Of a DNA stretch of 64,000 nt, positions 1 through 8,910 are shown one piece after another. The stretch covers positions 62,001 to 126,000 of the forward strand of contig JAGOMA010000014.1 of NCBI GenBank assembly GCA_017993775.1, written 5' to 3'. The DNA is from Chloroflexota bacterium (lineage in GTDB: Bacteria > Chloroflexota > Anaerolineae > Promineifilales > Promineifilaceae). The notes under the pieces are model-generated. The model saw nothing but the letters and a program-made list of their open reading frames with translations. It was not told the DNA's origin and made no database searches. The translations under genes and the position numbers were made by a program. The number at the start of each line of letters is the position of its first letter. Position 1 is the first letter of the stretch.

Positions 1-1
1 C

Positions 2-1246
2 GTGATGATCGTGCAGCGTCAGCCGCCCAATACTCCCTTCAACCAATGGCACCGCGAACTGCTGATCACAATTGCCGGGCAAGTAAGCGCCGCCATCCAA
101 AACGCCCGCCTCTACAGCGAAACCCTCCGCCTCTACACCCTCACGGACGAAGCGCTGGCTCAACGGGTGAAACAGCTACAGGCTTTGCTGGATTCCATTC
201 AGGAAGGCGTGCTGATGGTGGACAAAAACGGCGTCATTGTTTTGCTCAATCCAATAGCCGCAGCCTTGTTAAACCAACCGGCCCAACTGCTTTACCGGCA
301 GCCCCTGGACGCAGGCAGCGCCGCCGAACCGTTGGGGTATACGGCCGTGCAGCTTGCCAACCTCCTGCAACAAATCCAGACCGGCAGCCTGCCGTCAGAA
401 CGACAAACCACCTTTAACGCCAGAAGCCAGCGCATCTTCACCCGCCTGGAAGCGCCTGTTCGCACCACCGATAATCAGGCGCTTGGCTGGCTGATGCTGT
501 TCCGCGACGTGACCGAGGAGCAAAAGCTGGCCGAACGGCGCACCGACCTCACCCGCATGATCGTCCACGACCTGCGGAATCCGCTCACCACACTGGTCAG
601 CACCATCAACTTATTAGAAAACCAATCCGCCGAAAACCAGAGCGACTTGCTGGACACTGCGCGGCATGGTTGCCTGGATATGTTGGATATGGTCGATTCA
701 CTGATGGACATCAATCGCATGGAGGCGGGGGTATCGGTCGTTGAAGCGGAAGCGATGCGCCTGCCGCTGTTGGTGGATCGGGTGGTAAAGCGGGTTCTGC
801 CGCTGGCGCAGCAGCGCGGCATTACCCTGTCGTTTGATCCGCCTCCGCCCGAACTACCGGCCATTTGGGCCGATGAGGAATTGGTGCGACGGGTACTCAT
901 CAACCTGCTGGATAACGCGCTAAAGTTTACACCGGCAGGCGGAAGGGTAAACGGCCGTCTACAACCCGAATTCGATCCAACCAACGCCGCCGAACCAGGG
1001 GTGCGCTGCCTGATCCGCGATACCGGCCCGGGCATTCCGCCAGACTTGCAGGAGCGAGTTTTCGACCGCTTTACACGCACCAATCAAGACGGCGCGCCGG
1101 TTCGCGGGACCGGCCTGGGTCTGACTTTTTGTAAACTGGCGGTAGAAGCGCAAAACGGCCGTATCTGGGTCGAAAATGCGCCCGATGGCGGCAGTCTGTT
1201 CATCTTCACCCTGCCCGGAATCCCCCACTTTGCCCTGAACAGTTAA
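2..1246 (+). CDS. Sensor histidine kinase (GAF-PAS-HisKA-HATPase), 5' end missing
   Basis: C-terminal 414 residues of a cytoplasmic signalling kinase; the reading frame is open at the left window edge, so the true start lies outside. Residues 15-45 look like the last helix of a GAF domain. A PAS domain spans about 60-175, with LMVDKNGVIVLLNPIA and a closing FRDVTEEQ. The HisKA helix carries the phospho-acceptor His189 (MIVHDLRNPLTTL). The HATPase domain (about 285-410) shows the N box (LLDNALKFTP), G1 (DTGPGIP) and G2 (GTGLGL). It should autophosphorylate and pass phosphate to an unseen receiver partner. No response regulator gene follows; the next gene is a peptidase 55 nt on. The ligand cannot be read from this part. 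Confidence 0.9.
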   Translation: MMIVQRQPPNTPFNQWHRELLITIAGQVSAAIQNARLYSETLRLYTLTDEALAQRVKQLQALLDSIQEGVLMVDKNGVIVLLNPIAAALLNQPAQLLYRQPLDAGSAAEPLGYTAVQLANLLQQIQTGSLPSERQTTFNARSQRIFTRLEAPVRTTDNQALGWLMLFRDVTEEQKLAERRTDLTRMIVHDLRNPLTTLVSTINLLENQSAENQSDLLDTARHGCLDMLDMVDSLMDINRMEAGVSVVEAEAMRLPLLVDRVVKRVLPLAQQRGITLSFDPPPPELPAIWADEELVRRVLINLLDNALKFTPAGGRVNGRLQPEFDPTNAAEPGVRCLIRDTGPGIPPDLQERVFDRFTRTNQDGAPVRGTGLGLTFCKLAVEAQNGRIWVENAPDGGSLFIFTLPGIPHFALNS

Positions 1247-1251
1247 CCAGA

Positions 1252-1284
1252 AGATTGGACCAATCTCAAAGAATGGTCCAATCT
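1252..1284. repeat. AGATTGG-N-CCAATCT palindromes, two copies side by side
   Basis: A near-perfect inverted repeat, AGATTGGACCAATCT, lies at 1252-1266, followed by a degenerate copy (GAATGGTCCAATCT) ending at 1284. Other copies sit at 2818-2832 and, with one centre change, at 16387-16401. All are intergenic. Here they fall between the kinase stop and the peptidase start, so they could be an operator or a small dispersed repeat. Confidence 0.6.
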
Positions 1285-1301
1285 CAAATTTAGGAGAAAC
1301 C

Positions 1302-2717
1302 ATGACATCATCCAATCCCTTTTTACAGCTAGACCGGCAAATGGTCGGCGACGTGTATACCAGCAGCGAAGTAATGGACAATCTGACCATCCTTTGCGAC
1401 GAGTTTGGCTCACGGTTTGGCGGCACACCCGGCGAAAAACAGGCCGCCGACTTCATGCAAGCCAAACTGATTGCCTATGGCCTACAAAATGTTCACCTGG
1501 AACCCATCCACTACATTGGCTGGCGGCGGGGCAGCATGAAGTTAGAAATTATTGCCCCCATCCAAATGGAGCTTCCGTGCATCAGCCTGCCTCATTCACC
1601 AGCCTGCCAATTAGAAGGCACGCTCATCGACATGGGCGAAGGCGCGCCGGAAGATTTCGAAGCCCGCGCCGATGAAATCCGTGGCCAGATCGTCCTGACC
1701 ACCAGTGAAGTCCGGCCCAAAGGTAGCAAACGCTGGGTCCACCGCATGGAAAAACACGGCCGTGCCGTCGTCGCTGGAGCCGCCGGTTTCATTTTCATCA
1801 ATCATTACCCGGGGTTTGGTCCGGCCACAGGAGGAATCGGCAACGATGGCGAGTCACTCATCCCCGGCATTTCTGTCGCGCTGGAAGATGGCGCATTTTT
1901 GCAACGCCTGGTAAAACGGCACGGCGAGGTCAAAATCCGCCTGACCAGCACCGACGAATGCGTTCCAATGATTTCCTGGAATGTCGTGGGCGAGCTGCCC
2001 GGCAATCAGGCGCCGGAGCAAATGATCATGCTGGGCTGCCATTACGATGGCCACGACATATCCCAAGGCGCGACCGATCCGGCTTCTGGGACAGCGGCTT
2101 TGCTGGAAGCCGCGCGGGTTTTGGCGGCCTATGCGGCCGGCAAACTACCCTTCACTGTGCGGTTTGTCTTGTGGGGTGTAGAAGAAATTGGCCTGATAGG
2201 ATCAACCCAATACGTGAAACAGCACGCGGACGAGATGGCGAATATCCGCTTTTATCTGAACATGGACATGGCGGGGAGTCTGCCCAACAAAGGCATTGTG
2301 CTGAATAAGTGGCCGTCTCTGGAACCAATTTTGGCCGGTTGGAGTACAGAAATGGCGCTGCCATTTGGCATCGACCAGTCGATCAACGCCCATTCGGACC
2401 ATTATCCATTTTTAATGGCCGGCGTGCCGACGGGCGGCATCGGCAGCGTGGGCGGACCGCCAAGCAGCGGTCGGGGATATGCCCACACGCGCTACGACAC
2501 GCTGGATAAGACGGAGATCACCAGTTTGCGCGAAGCGGCCGTGCTGGCGGCGCGAGTGGCGCTGCGCATGGCCAACACGGTTGATTGGCCGGCCCAACTG
2601 CGCAGCCAGGAGGCGATAGCCGAATTATTGGACAATCCAGACAATCGTGAAGAATCCGCATTTTTTGCGCGTCTGGACGCCTATTATGCCCAAGCCCGGA
2701 AGGAATCGGCAGGCTAA
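1302..2717 (+). CDS. M28-family zinc metallopeptidase with PA-type insert
   Basis: A 471-residue protein of the M28 (aminopeptidase Y/glutamate carboxypeptidase-like) family. The zinc site is visible in order: HYDGHD (first His, within GCHYDGHDISQGATDPASG), the DPASG aspartate, the catalytic glutamate pair in WGVEEIGLIGS, the aspartate of LNMDMAG, and the last His in NAHSDHYPFLMAGVP. The region about 90-220 before the catalytic core (DMGEGAPEDFEARADEIRGQIVL) resembles a protease-associated domain. There is no signal peptide, so it is probably a cytoplasmic aminopeptidase or amidohydrolase; the substrate is not predictable. GGAG lies just before the ATG. It follows the kinase by 55 nt and may or may not be co-transcribed. 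Confidence 0.85.
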   Translation: MTSSNPFLQLDRQMVGDVYTSSEVMDNLTILCDEFGSRFGGTPGEKQAADFMQAKLIAYGLQNVHLEPIHYIGWRRGSMKLEIIAPIQMELPCISLPHSPACQLEGTLIDMGEGAPEDFEARADEIRGQIVLTTSEVRPKGSKRWVHRMEKHGRAVVAGAAGFIFINHYPGFGPATGGIGNDGESLIPGISVALEDGAFLQRLVKRHGEVKIRLTSTDECVPMISWNVVGELPGNQAPEQMIMLGCHYDGHDISQGATDPASGTAALLEAARVLAAYAAGKLPFTVRFVLWGVEEIGLIGSTQYVKQHADEMANIRFYLNMDMAGSLPNKGIVLNKWPSLEPILAGWSTEMALPFGIDQSINAHSDHYPFLMAGVPTGGIGSVGGPPSSGRGYAHTRYDTLDKTEITSLREAAVLAARVALRMANTVDWPAQLRSQEAIAELLDNPDNREESAFFARLDAYYAQARKESAG

Positions 2718-2817
2718 TTTCCATCAACACCGGCAAAAAGACGCGCCAACTGACGGCAAATAAATCTTTGGGGTCTTAACAAGTTAGCGTTCGCTGGGAA
2801 TTAGCTTTGGCGTTTCC

Positions 2818-2832
2818 AGATTGGACCAATCT
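2818..2832. repeat. AGATTGGACCAATCT palindrome, third copy
   Basis: Exact copy of the 15-bp inverted repeat at 1252-1266. It lies between the peptidase stop and a bidirectional terminator, so the peptidase gene is flanked on both sides by this element. Confidence 0.6.
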
Positions 2833-2846
2833 TCCCAGGAAACAAA

Positions 2847-2884
2847 AAGAGCCTGGCTGTCTAGAAAAAGGCAGCCAGGCTCTT
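2847..2884. terminator. Bidirectional terminator hairpin
   Basis: Thirteen-bp perfect arms (AAGAGCCTGGCTG at 2847-2859 and its complement at 2872-2884) around a 12-nt loop. It sits between the convergent peptidase and PspC genes. A hairpin with the same AGAGCCTGGC core occurs at 38027-38068. Confidence 0.75.
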
Positions 2885-2901
2885 GGCTTGATGGGCATGG
2901 G

Positions 2902-3096
2902 TTAGCGGCGAGGGATGATGATCCAGAGCAGGACGTATGGCAGTAAACCGGGCAGACCACCGGGCAGCAGCAAGATCAGGAAGAGCAGGCGAAACCAGAA
3001 GGGGCTGATGCCGTAAAATTCGCCTAATCCGCCGCAAACGCCACCTACGATGCCATTTTGCCGTCTCAATTTATTTGTTGCCTTCATAGTACTCAT
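2902..3096 (-). CDS. PspC-domain small membrane protein
   Basis: A 64-residue protein consisting of a single PspC domain: a short basic N-terminus (KLRRQ), the family signature GIVGGVCGGLGEFYGIS, then a hydrophobic segment (FWFRLLFLILLLPGG) and a second one ending IIIPRR. PspC family members sit in the inner membrane and sense or buffer envelope stress; stand-alone copies are widespread and of unknown exact role. The start is the ATG at 3096, because GGAGGT ends 5 nt before it; an in-frame GTG four codons upstream overlaps that ribosome-binding site. It is a single-gene unit with a shared terminator downstream. Confidence 0.85.
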   Translation of the reverse strand: MSTMKATNKLRRQNGIVGGVCGGLGEFYGISPFWFRLLFLILLLPGGLPGLLPYVLLWIIIPRR

Positions 3097-3191
3097 TGTT
3101 ACCTCCACACAGCAGTCAGGGCTGTTGTGTATTTGCGTTTTCCAGTTACGGCTACCATTACGCAGGTGGGCAACAATGGTTGCGCTGGCGG

Positions 3192-4502
3192 CTAGATGAT
3201 CTGGCCGCGTTCGATGCGAATGGCTGATATTAAACGCTCCAGGCTCTGATCGCGGCGTTGTATGTGGCCGACAAGTTCGCGGACTTTAGCGCCTTTGCCC
3301 TCGCCCGGTAAATAATCGTATTCGAGGCCTAAATCAAAGCATAGGGTCCGGAGTTCCTGATAGTCGAAATAGTCGTTGAGCAGACGGCGGATCTCGGTGG
3401 GGCTGATGGTGATGGGAAGGGAAACGGCCGTTTCCGTTTCATCTTGCTCTGCGCTGCTGGCGTGCTGGCGGATCCATTCGGCAAAAATAGCGCCGTTGAC
3501 ATTCCAATCATTGAAGCCGGGCACAATGAAGCCCAGAGCGCGCAGTTTGCGCCGCGCGGCATTGAGGGCTGGGGAATGCGCCCAATCGGGGTGAACGGCC
3601 GTGCGCAACGCCAGACTGCGCAAATAATCCCGTTCACATTTGGTGAGATCGCGCCACCATTGCTCCATGTAGGGAGCCAGCGAGACCAACATTTGCGGCA
3701 GCAAGGCGTTAAATGTCGGGGGCATCCCGTAGAGCTTTGTTTCGTACCATTTGGCGGCCGTAGCCTGCACAAAAAATGGCAGCGATCCGGCCAAAGCATG
3801 GATGTCGGCCACTTCGTTATCGACATATAACAAACCGGTTTGCATAGCCGGTTGGCGAATCAGCAATTCCACTTCGCGCATCTCCAGGCCAGGCAAATAC
3901 AGCGGGGTTGGATAAAAGATGTTATAGAAAGGGGAAGTGGGCGGCAGCCCAATCTGTTCGCCCAACTGCGACAAATTCCAGTAGGACGAGGTAATACAGG
4001 CCAGTTCATAATCAAACACGCCGGTCATGGCGCGAAGCTCGGCTAAAAAATCTTCCGTAAAGGAGCCGGTCCGGATATGGTCAAATTCATCCAGGAGTAA
4101 AATGATGCGGCGGTGGGGATGCTGGCACAAAATGGATTCTACGTCATACAGATTGGCTTCGCCGGATGGCGACTGCCACAGGTTAAGTGGTCTCGTACCG
4201 CTTAAGGAATGGTTTAGCTTATTTATTAGACGATGATAAAAATCCACGGGCGTTTTGCAAGAGGACATGTCGATGTAAACCATGATGTAATCACGGGGAT
4301 TGGGGACGTAACGGGCCATAACTTCACGGTGTGAGACATATTGGAAAAACGAGGTTTTGCCCGCGCGGCGCACGCCCAGAACGCTTAAAGATTGCGCCTG
4401 AATGCCGCCGACGATCTCAAAGAACCGGGCGACTTGTTCGGTACGGCCGTAAAAATCTTCAGGCCGTTTTATTGGATGGCCAACCACATACGTTAGCATC
4501 AT
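3192..4502 (-). CDS. AAA/STAND-like ATPase with C-terminal effector-associated (death-like) module
   Basis: A 436-residue protein. An N-terminal 'FYGRTEQVARF' lead-in precedes Walker A (GVRRAGKTS, residues 43-51); Walker B is IILLLDEFD (133-141), followed by a winged-helix-like part. The last 70 residues (about 368-436) form a separate helical module with LRTLCFDLGLEYDYLPGEGK, the pattern I associate with the small effector-associated or death-like adaptor domains attached to bacterial NTPase conflict proteins; that assignment is from memory. It begins 10 nt after the stop of the 1400-residue protein, with GGGGAGG before the double ATG, so the two are almost certainly co-translated. The ATPase is related to those at 59.1-60.8 kb (shared PNP(R/H)(D/E)Y segment). 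Role inferred: signalling partner or adaptor for the giant protein. Confidence 0.7.
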   Translation of the reverse strand: MMLTYVVGHPIKRPEDFYGRTEQVARFFEIVGGIQAQSLSVLGVRRAGKTSFFQYVSHREVMARYVPNPRDYIMVYIDMSSCKTPVDFYHRLINKLNHSLSGTRPLNLWQSPSGEANLYDVESILCQHPHRRIILLLDEFDHIRTGSFTEDFLAELRAMTGVFDYELACITSSYWNLSQLGEQIGLPPTSPFYNIFYPTPLYLPGLEMREVELLIRQPAMQTGLLYVDNEVADIHALAGSLPFFVQATAAKWYETKLYGMPPTFNALLPQMLVSLAPYMEQWWRDLTKCERDYLRSLALRTAVHPDWAHSPALNAARRKLRALGFIVPGFNDWNVNGAIFAEWIRQHASSAEQDETETAVSLPITISPTEIRRLLNDYFDYQELRTLCFDLGLEYDYLPGEGKGAKVRELVGHIQRRDQSLERLISAIRIERGQII

Positions 4503-4512
4503 GCATCCTCCC

Positions 4513-7500
4513 CTAATCTAATAACGAGCCTAACGGCCGTTTACCAACAATCCAACTACGCAGCAAATCAAACGATACAGCATATGCATAATCCTTACTG
4601 ATTAAAGTTGGCTGCCAGCCGCCCGGCCGTGGCAGCCGTGTCTGCATCTCTCTCTCAACTGGTCGTCGCGTTATCAACCGGCGTTGTTCCAAACTCTTTA
4701 ACGCCTGATTCAACACTTCATCCGCAAAATCCACATGCCGCAATCTCTGGGCAATCTCTGGGCGCAATATAGCCTCTTCCCCCAATTCGGCGCTGCCCGA
4801 CAAAGAAGCCAACACCAACTGCTCATCCCGCGAACACTCATTCCACAGGTGCAGCAAATGACTATCATCCTCTTCCAAAATACGATCAAACGTCTCCCGC
4901 ACATCGGCAATAGAAATTAATTTGCTGCGATTATTGGTCAAATTCGTCGCGCTGATCAGTCGGTGACAAATTAGCTGGCTGAAATATGGATGCCCACGCG
5001 CCGCCAACCAGATTCGTTCAACCGCCAAATCATCGTACTGGATCATCGGAGCAACCGGCTCGCGGATCAGGCGCTCAGTCTCGTCTCGCGTTAATGAAAC
5101 AATCTCACGGCTAATGCCCACATGAAAAATAATACTCCAATAATCTTCTACCAACTGGTTTGTGCCCACCAGAATAAAAGTGACTCGGGTACGATGCTGC
5201 ATGAGAGAGCGTAAATAAGACAAAATGTCCTGGCTGAGTTGGCCTCGCTCAATGCTTACTTGCAGCTGCTCCAATTCATCCATGATCAACACCAGCAGGC
5301 CATTTTCCGGCAGGTTATCCTCTACTTTGTCTAAAAAGTCGTCAAAATCACGAAAAAGTGTTCCATTGACAGACCAGGAGGCAGGAGGACTCACCTCGAT
5401 GCCTCGGCGGTGTAAGTTCCGGGAAATGTCATGGCTTAAGCGGTCAAAAAACTCTGCCATTTCGCAGCCCGCCAATCGTTGTAAATCGATGTACACCGGA
5501 TAAATGGGATAACCGGGATATTCTCGTATGTTTTTACCCCGATGACCGCCCACCAATTGATACAAAGTTGATGTTTTGCCCATTCGCCGCTGGCCGTACA
5601 AGATCAGCGTGTGTGGCTGTGTTTTGCCAATCAGGTTTTCTTCGATCCAGCGGAAGACATCTTCTCGACCGACGTAAAGAGATTCGGAAGCGGCCGTTAG
5701 CGGCTTACCGACAACATAAGGGTTATCGACGTGGAAGGAACTGCGCGCCAGCGAATCAAACTGGACATCTGATTCTAAAATTTGCTGATATTCATGGCCG
5801 CGAACATCGTAATATGTCGCCCGAATCATGATTCGCGCCTCTTTTTCTCTGGGATGCAGCCAGATGGTCAGCGGAACGCTCTGGGCTGGGTTCACTGCGC
5901 CAATTTGGATAACGGCCGAATCTTTTTCGGCCTCATAAGATGGCGAGGGTAGTATGTCTAAGGTCAGATTCTCGATGGTATCGGCATACTGTGGATTGGT
6001 TAGTAATCCCACAATTTGGGCGCGCCCCCGGCTGACAACAATGTGATCACGGTCTAGTTGAAAATCCAAAATGGTGGGCATGTCCCGTTCATCGGCGGTA
6101 ATTTCACCCAGTTCGTAGAGGATCATGCGCGTGGTCGTCGAAATTTGGCGATTGGTAAAGGTACGGAGTCGTTCTATTTCGGCGCGGGAAACAAGGACGT
6201 TTTCACGTTCGGGTGATAATTTTTGCACGAACCAGTCATATTCTTCTTTGGTGAGTGGGTGTCGGGGCAAAAATTCGATCTTAAACACGTGAAATTCGTA
6301 ATCTTTGAAGATGTAGTCGCGCTGGGAAAATTGCCGCTGATGCAAGGGCTTATATTCCCACACGATACGATAATCTCGGGGACTTTGCAGGCCAAGTTCT
6401 TCCAGTAACTTGCGCTGAATGGTTCTGGCGAATGAGTCTTTATCCCCTTGAGTCAGGTCCATTCGGCCACCAACCAGGTTAAACATGTCCCAATTGGCAT
6501 TCCACTGTAGCAAATAGCGCCGGTCCTCTCCACTGCCAATGGTGATCAGGGCGAAGGCGCTGCGAGCGCGTAGTGTGTTGAGAATGCGGCTTACTTCTAA
6601 CGGCCGTTCAATGCCCCGCACCGCATGTTTCCCCGCTACCAAACCAGAACACAAAGCCAATCTTTTGGCCCAGGGATACCAGGGCGCGTTTTCTAATTCT
6701 TCAAACTTTAAGGCCGCCATGCTCTGGAAGAAAACCGCCACCGGATAATGATAGCGGAAACGCTCCGGGCTGTGCGTCTTGGCCATCTGCCGCAGCGAAA
6801 ACAAGAAATAAAACAGATTTTCTGAATATAACGGAAATTGCGTATACAACGTGTCGTACCAAATCGGACGATAATCGCGTAAATCGCTAATAAAATCGGC
6901 AAAATCCCCTTCAGCCTGCCAGAGTACATCTTCCAATAACAAGGCAAATTTGAACGCTGTGTCCGAATCCCACAACCCCTCGTCGATCATTGATTTATAC
7001 AGGCGATACAAGACATGCGTCCGAAATTCCACTTCCAATTTTGCCAGATCGTAATATATATGACCGGGGCGAGCATCGGAAAAATCGATCAGCCAGACAG
7101 CGACGCCGGTGTCGCCAGCTTCAACCAATACGTTGGTTGTATTAAGATCGCCATGCACGACTGGCGAAATCTGAGGAATAGGCACGATCATATCTTCGCG
7201 GCCAATCTCCCAAAGCAGGCAGCGGATATTGGTGACGGGCGAAATGAACTGCCCCGACCCCAGATCATAGCTGTCTGATTCCAGGTTGTACGGCCGTTCC
7301 GTAATCCGGGCTATATGCTGCGCCAAAATCGTCTCCTGCGACGCCACAACGCGACCACGAACGCAAATCCGCTTACCCCGCCGAATCAACGGATGCGCCA
7401 GTATATCCCATTGCGATTCAGAAAATGCAACCTTAAAACGCAAAATTGGGTGATCCTTACTCTTCAAAAGTGGCAGCGCCGGATACATGGCCAATAAATC

Positions 7501-8715
7501 GTCATGCAAATAGATAACCCCATGGGCGGTATCCAATTCGGCCACCTCAAACCCGCATAATTTCACCCACGGCTCCGCTCCGTGCCGCAGCGCCTGACTA
7601 ACCGCTTGCAATTTTACATTTCCCGGCACCGAAGATAACGTGGTCAGCTCTTGCGCCGATAGCACAATATCGCCTTCATTTTCATCATCCTGCTCCACCA
7701 AAACGGCGTCGGCCAAAGTAAGGTGGGGTGGCAGAACCCGTGAATATAATGGCGCCCAATATCGCAGCTCGCTGTCGCTGCTGCCAATATACAGCTGTTC
7801 CAAACTCATCCGAAGCTCTTCCAACAAAGCGTCTATCAACTCTTTACGCAGTCGATTCTGGTCTTGCAGAAATTGAGTCAAGGTAATCGCGTCACGTCTG
7901 GACCCTGCCAGGGCATAACAAGCTCCAGCCAGATGCTGCCCCCGCACCATTTTTCCCTGTATCTGACCAACACGCTGGTTTAATCGCGGCTGAATTAAAG
8001 CGTCTTGCTTCTCCTGAATCATCTCCAGGCGGTCGGCCGCATCGATCTTCAGAATGCGCCGCAGCTCATTCGTTGGTTTCACCCGATAAATGCGTGAGCC
8101 ACTAAACCCCTCATCCATCCGAAAAATCTGGACAACATCACTGGTCGCAAACAAGCGTTTAATGATGTAGCGCTCTTCGGGATTGTCATTCAAAGCCATT
8201 AGATCAGAGTTGCTCAAACCTGGTTCAATGCGCGGCTTAACCAGATCGCTGGCGTAACGATCAAAAATATCCGGCCAAACAACCGGAGAAAAAACGTGTT
8301 TATGAATTTGCTCGTTCAGATGCTCTAATTTCGCCGACTGCTTGGCAAAATGCCAGGCTGCGCCCTCGCGCATCAGGTAGCGAACGCGATCATCCAGAGC
8401 GCTGGTAAAAACGACAACCGGCAGTTTCGGTCGAATTTCCCGAACCTGGGTAATAAACATGGTGATTTCCGGCAACAGATCGTAATCTGCGTCCACAAAA
8501 ATCAGATCGATATCTTCATCCTGGTTTATGATGCGCAGCGCCTTTTCAAATGACCCGGCAATGAAAAAGCGAAAGTCGTTTGTGTGACACAAGACAGTTC
8601 TGGGAAATTGGTCAGCCTGGATAGAAGTTCCCGGCTGAGTAAAATGTCCCCCAACACACAATGTTTTTAACTTCACAAACCCGTTCAAACTATGTGTGGG
8701 CGTTTCTGAAGGCAT
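4513..8715 (-). CDS. Giant multidomain protein: receiver-like, APH-type kinase, NUDIX, beta-sandwich, AAA ATPase, winged helix
   Basis: A 1400-residue protein with an unusual domain string. Residues 18-145: receiver-like fold with IDLIFVDADYD (Asp75 at the phospho-acceptor place), VVVFTSALDD and Lys125. Residues 200-560: aminoglycoside-phosphotransferase/choline-kinase-like kinase with loop FSGSRIYRV, Lys223 (ILKID), catalytic HGDLNTTNVL (521-530) and DFSDA (544-548), plus a roughly 100-residue insert (about 380-480). Residues 718-865: NUDIX domain with a degenerate box (RKLLEELGL instead of REUxEExGU). Residues 885-990: beta-rich segment. Residues 1000-1290: ATPase, Walker A GQRRMGKTST (1041-1050), Walker B LVLIMDELEQ (1141-1150). 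C-terminal 100: winged-helix-like. It appears less GC-rich than its neighbours and has few ACGGCCGT sites, which hints at transfer. ATG is preceded by GAGGAG. Function unknown; a stress or conflict signalling device is inferred. Confidence 0.75.
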   Translation of the reverse strand: MPSETPTHSLNGFVKLKTLCVGGHFTQPGTSIQADQFPRTVLCHTNDFRFFIAGSFEKALRIINQDEDIDLIFVDADYDLLPEITMFITQVREIRPKLPVVVFTSALDDRVRYLMREGAAWHFAKQSAKLEHLNEQIHKHVFSPVVWPDIFDRYASDLVKPRIEPGLSNSDLMALNDNPEERYIIKRLFATSDVVQIFRMDEGFSGSRIYRVKPTNELRRILKIDAADRLEMIQEKQDALIQPRLNQRVGQIQGKMVRGQHLAGACYALAGSRRDAITLTQFLQDQNRLRKELIDALLEELRMSLEQLYIGSSDSELRYWAPLYSRVLPPHLTLADAVLVEQDDENEGDIVLSAQELTTLSSVPGNVKLQAVSQALRHGAEPWVKLCGFEVAELDTAHGVIYLHDDLLAMYPALPLLKSKDHPILRFKVAFSESQWDILAHPLIRRGKRICVRGRVVASQETILAQHIARITERPYNLESDSYDLGSGQFISPVTNIRCLLWEIGREDMIVPIPQISPVVHGDLNTTNVLVEAGDTGVAVWLIDFSDARPGHIYYDLAKLEVEFRTHVLYRLYKSMIDEGLWDSDTAFKFALLLEDVLWQAEGDFADFISDLRDYRPIWYDTLYTQFPLYSENLFYFLFSLRQMAKTHSPERFRYHYPVAVFFQSMAALKFEELENAPWYPWAKRLALCSGLVAGKHAVRGIERPLEVSRILNTLRARSAFALITIGSGEDRRYLLQWNANWDMFNLVGGRMDLTQGDKDSFARTIQRKLLEELGLQSPRDYRIVWEYKPLHQRQFSQRDYIFKDYEFHVFKIEFLPRHPLTKEEYDWFVQKLSPERENVLVSRAEIERLRTFTNRQISTTTRMILYELGEITADERDMPTILDFQLDRDHIVVSRGRAQIVGLLTNPQYADTIENLTLDILPSPSYEAEKDSAVIQIGAVNPAQSVPLTIWLHPREKEARIMIRATYYDVRGHEYQQILESDVQFDSLARSSFHVDNPYVVGKPLTAASESLYVGREDVFRWIEENLIGKTQPHTLILYGQRRMGKTSTLYQLVGGHRGKNIREYPGYPIYPVYIDLQRLAGCEMAEFFDRLSHDISRNLHRRGIEVSPPASWSVNGTLFRDFDDFLDKVEDNLPENGLLVLIMDELEQLQVSIERGQLSQDILSYLRSLMQHRTRVTFILVGTNQLVEDYWSIIFHVGISREIVSLTRDETERLIREPVAPMIQYDDLAVERIWLAARGHPYFSQLICHRLISATNLTNNRSKLISIADVRETFDRILEEDDSHLLHLWNECSRDEQLVLASLSGSAELGEEAILRPEIAQRLRHVDFADEVLNQALKSLEQRRLITRRPVEREMQTRLPRPGGWQPTLISKDYAYAVSFDLLRSWIVGKRPLGSLLD

Positions 8716-8745
8716 GGTTGCTCCTCAATGTTAGCCAATTATGCA

Positions 8746-8775
8746 ATTTTAGTTACTACAATTAAATATTTTCAA
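8746..8775 (-). promoter_or_regulatory. Candidate sigma70-type promoter for the giant protein
   Basis: On the minus strand TTGAAA (8775-8770) is followed after 18 nt by TAAAAT (8751-8746), 31 nt upstream of the ATG at 8715. It lies in an AT-rich island in the 195-nt gap between the NUDIX gene and the giant gene, which suggests the two-gene unit below it has its own promoter. Confidence 0.4.
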
Positions 8776-8910
8776 ATTCCTAACATAACGTATCCACATT
8801 ATGCACGAATATGCGAAGGGGAGGAACTGCACTTCATAGGAATTTTGTACTAGGCACGGCCGTTTCATGCAAAACGCGCAGCATCAACCGGGCAAAACCA
8901 TGCTTGCAAG

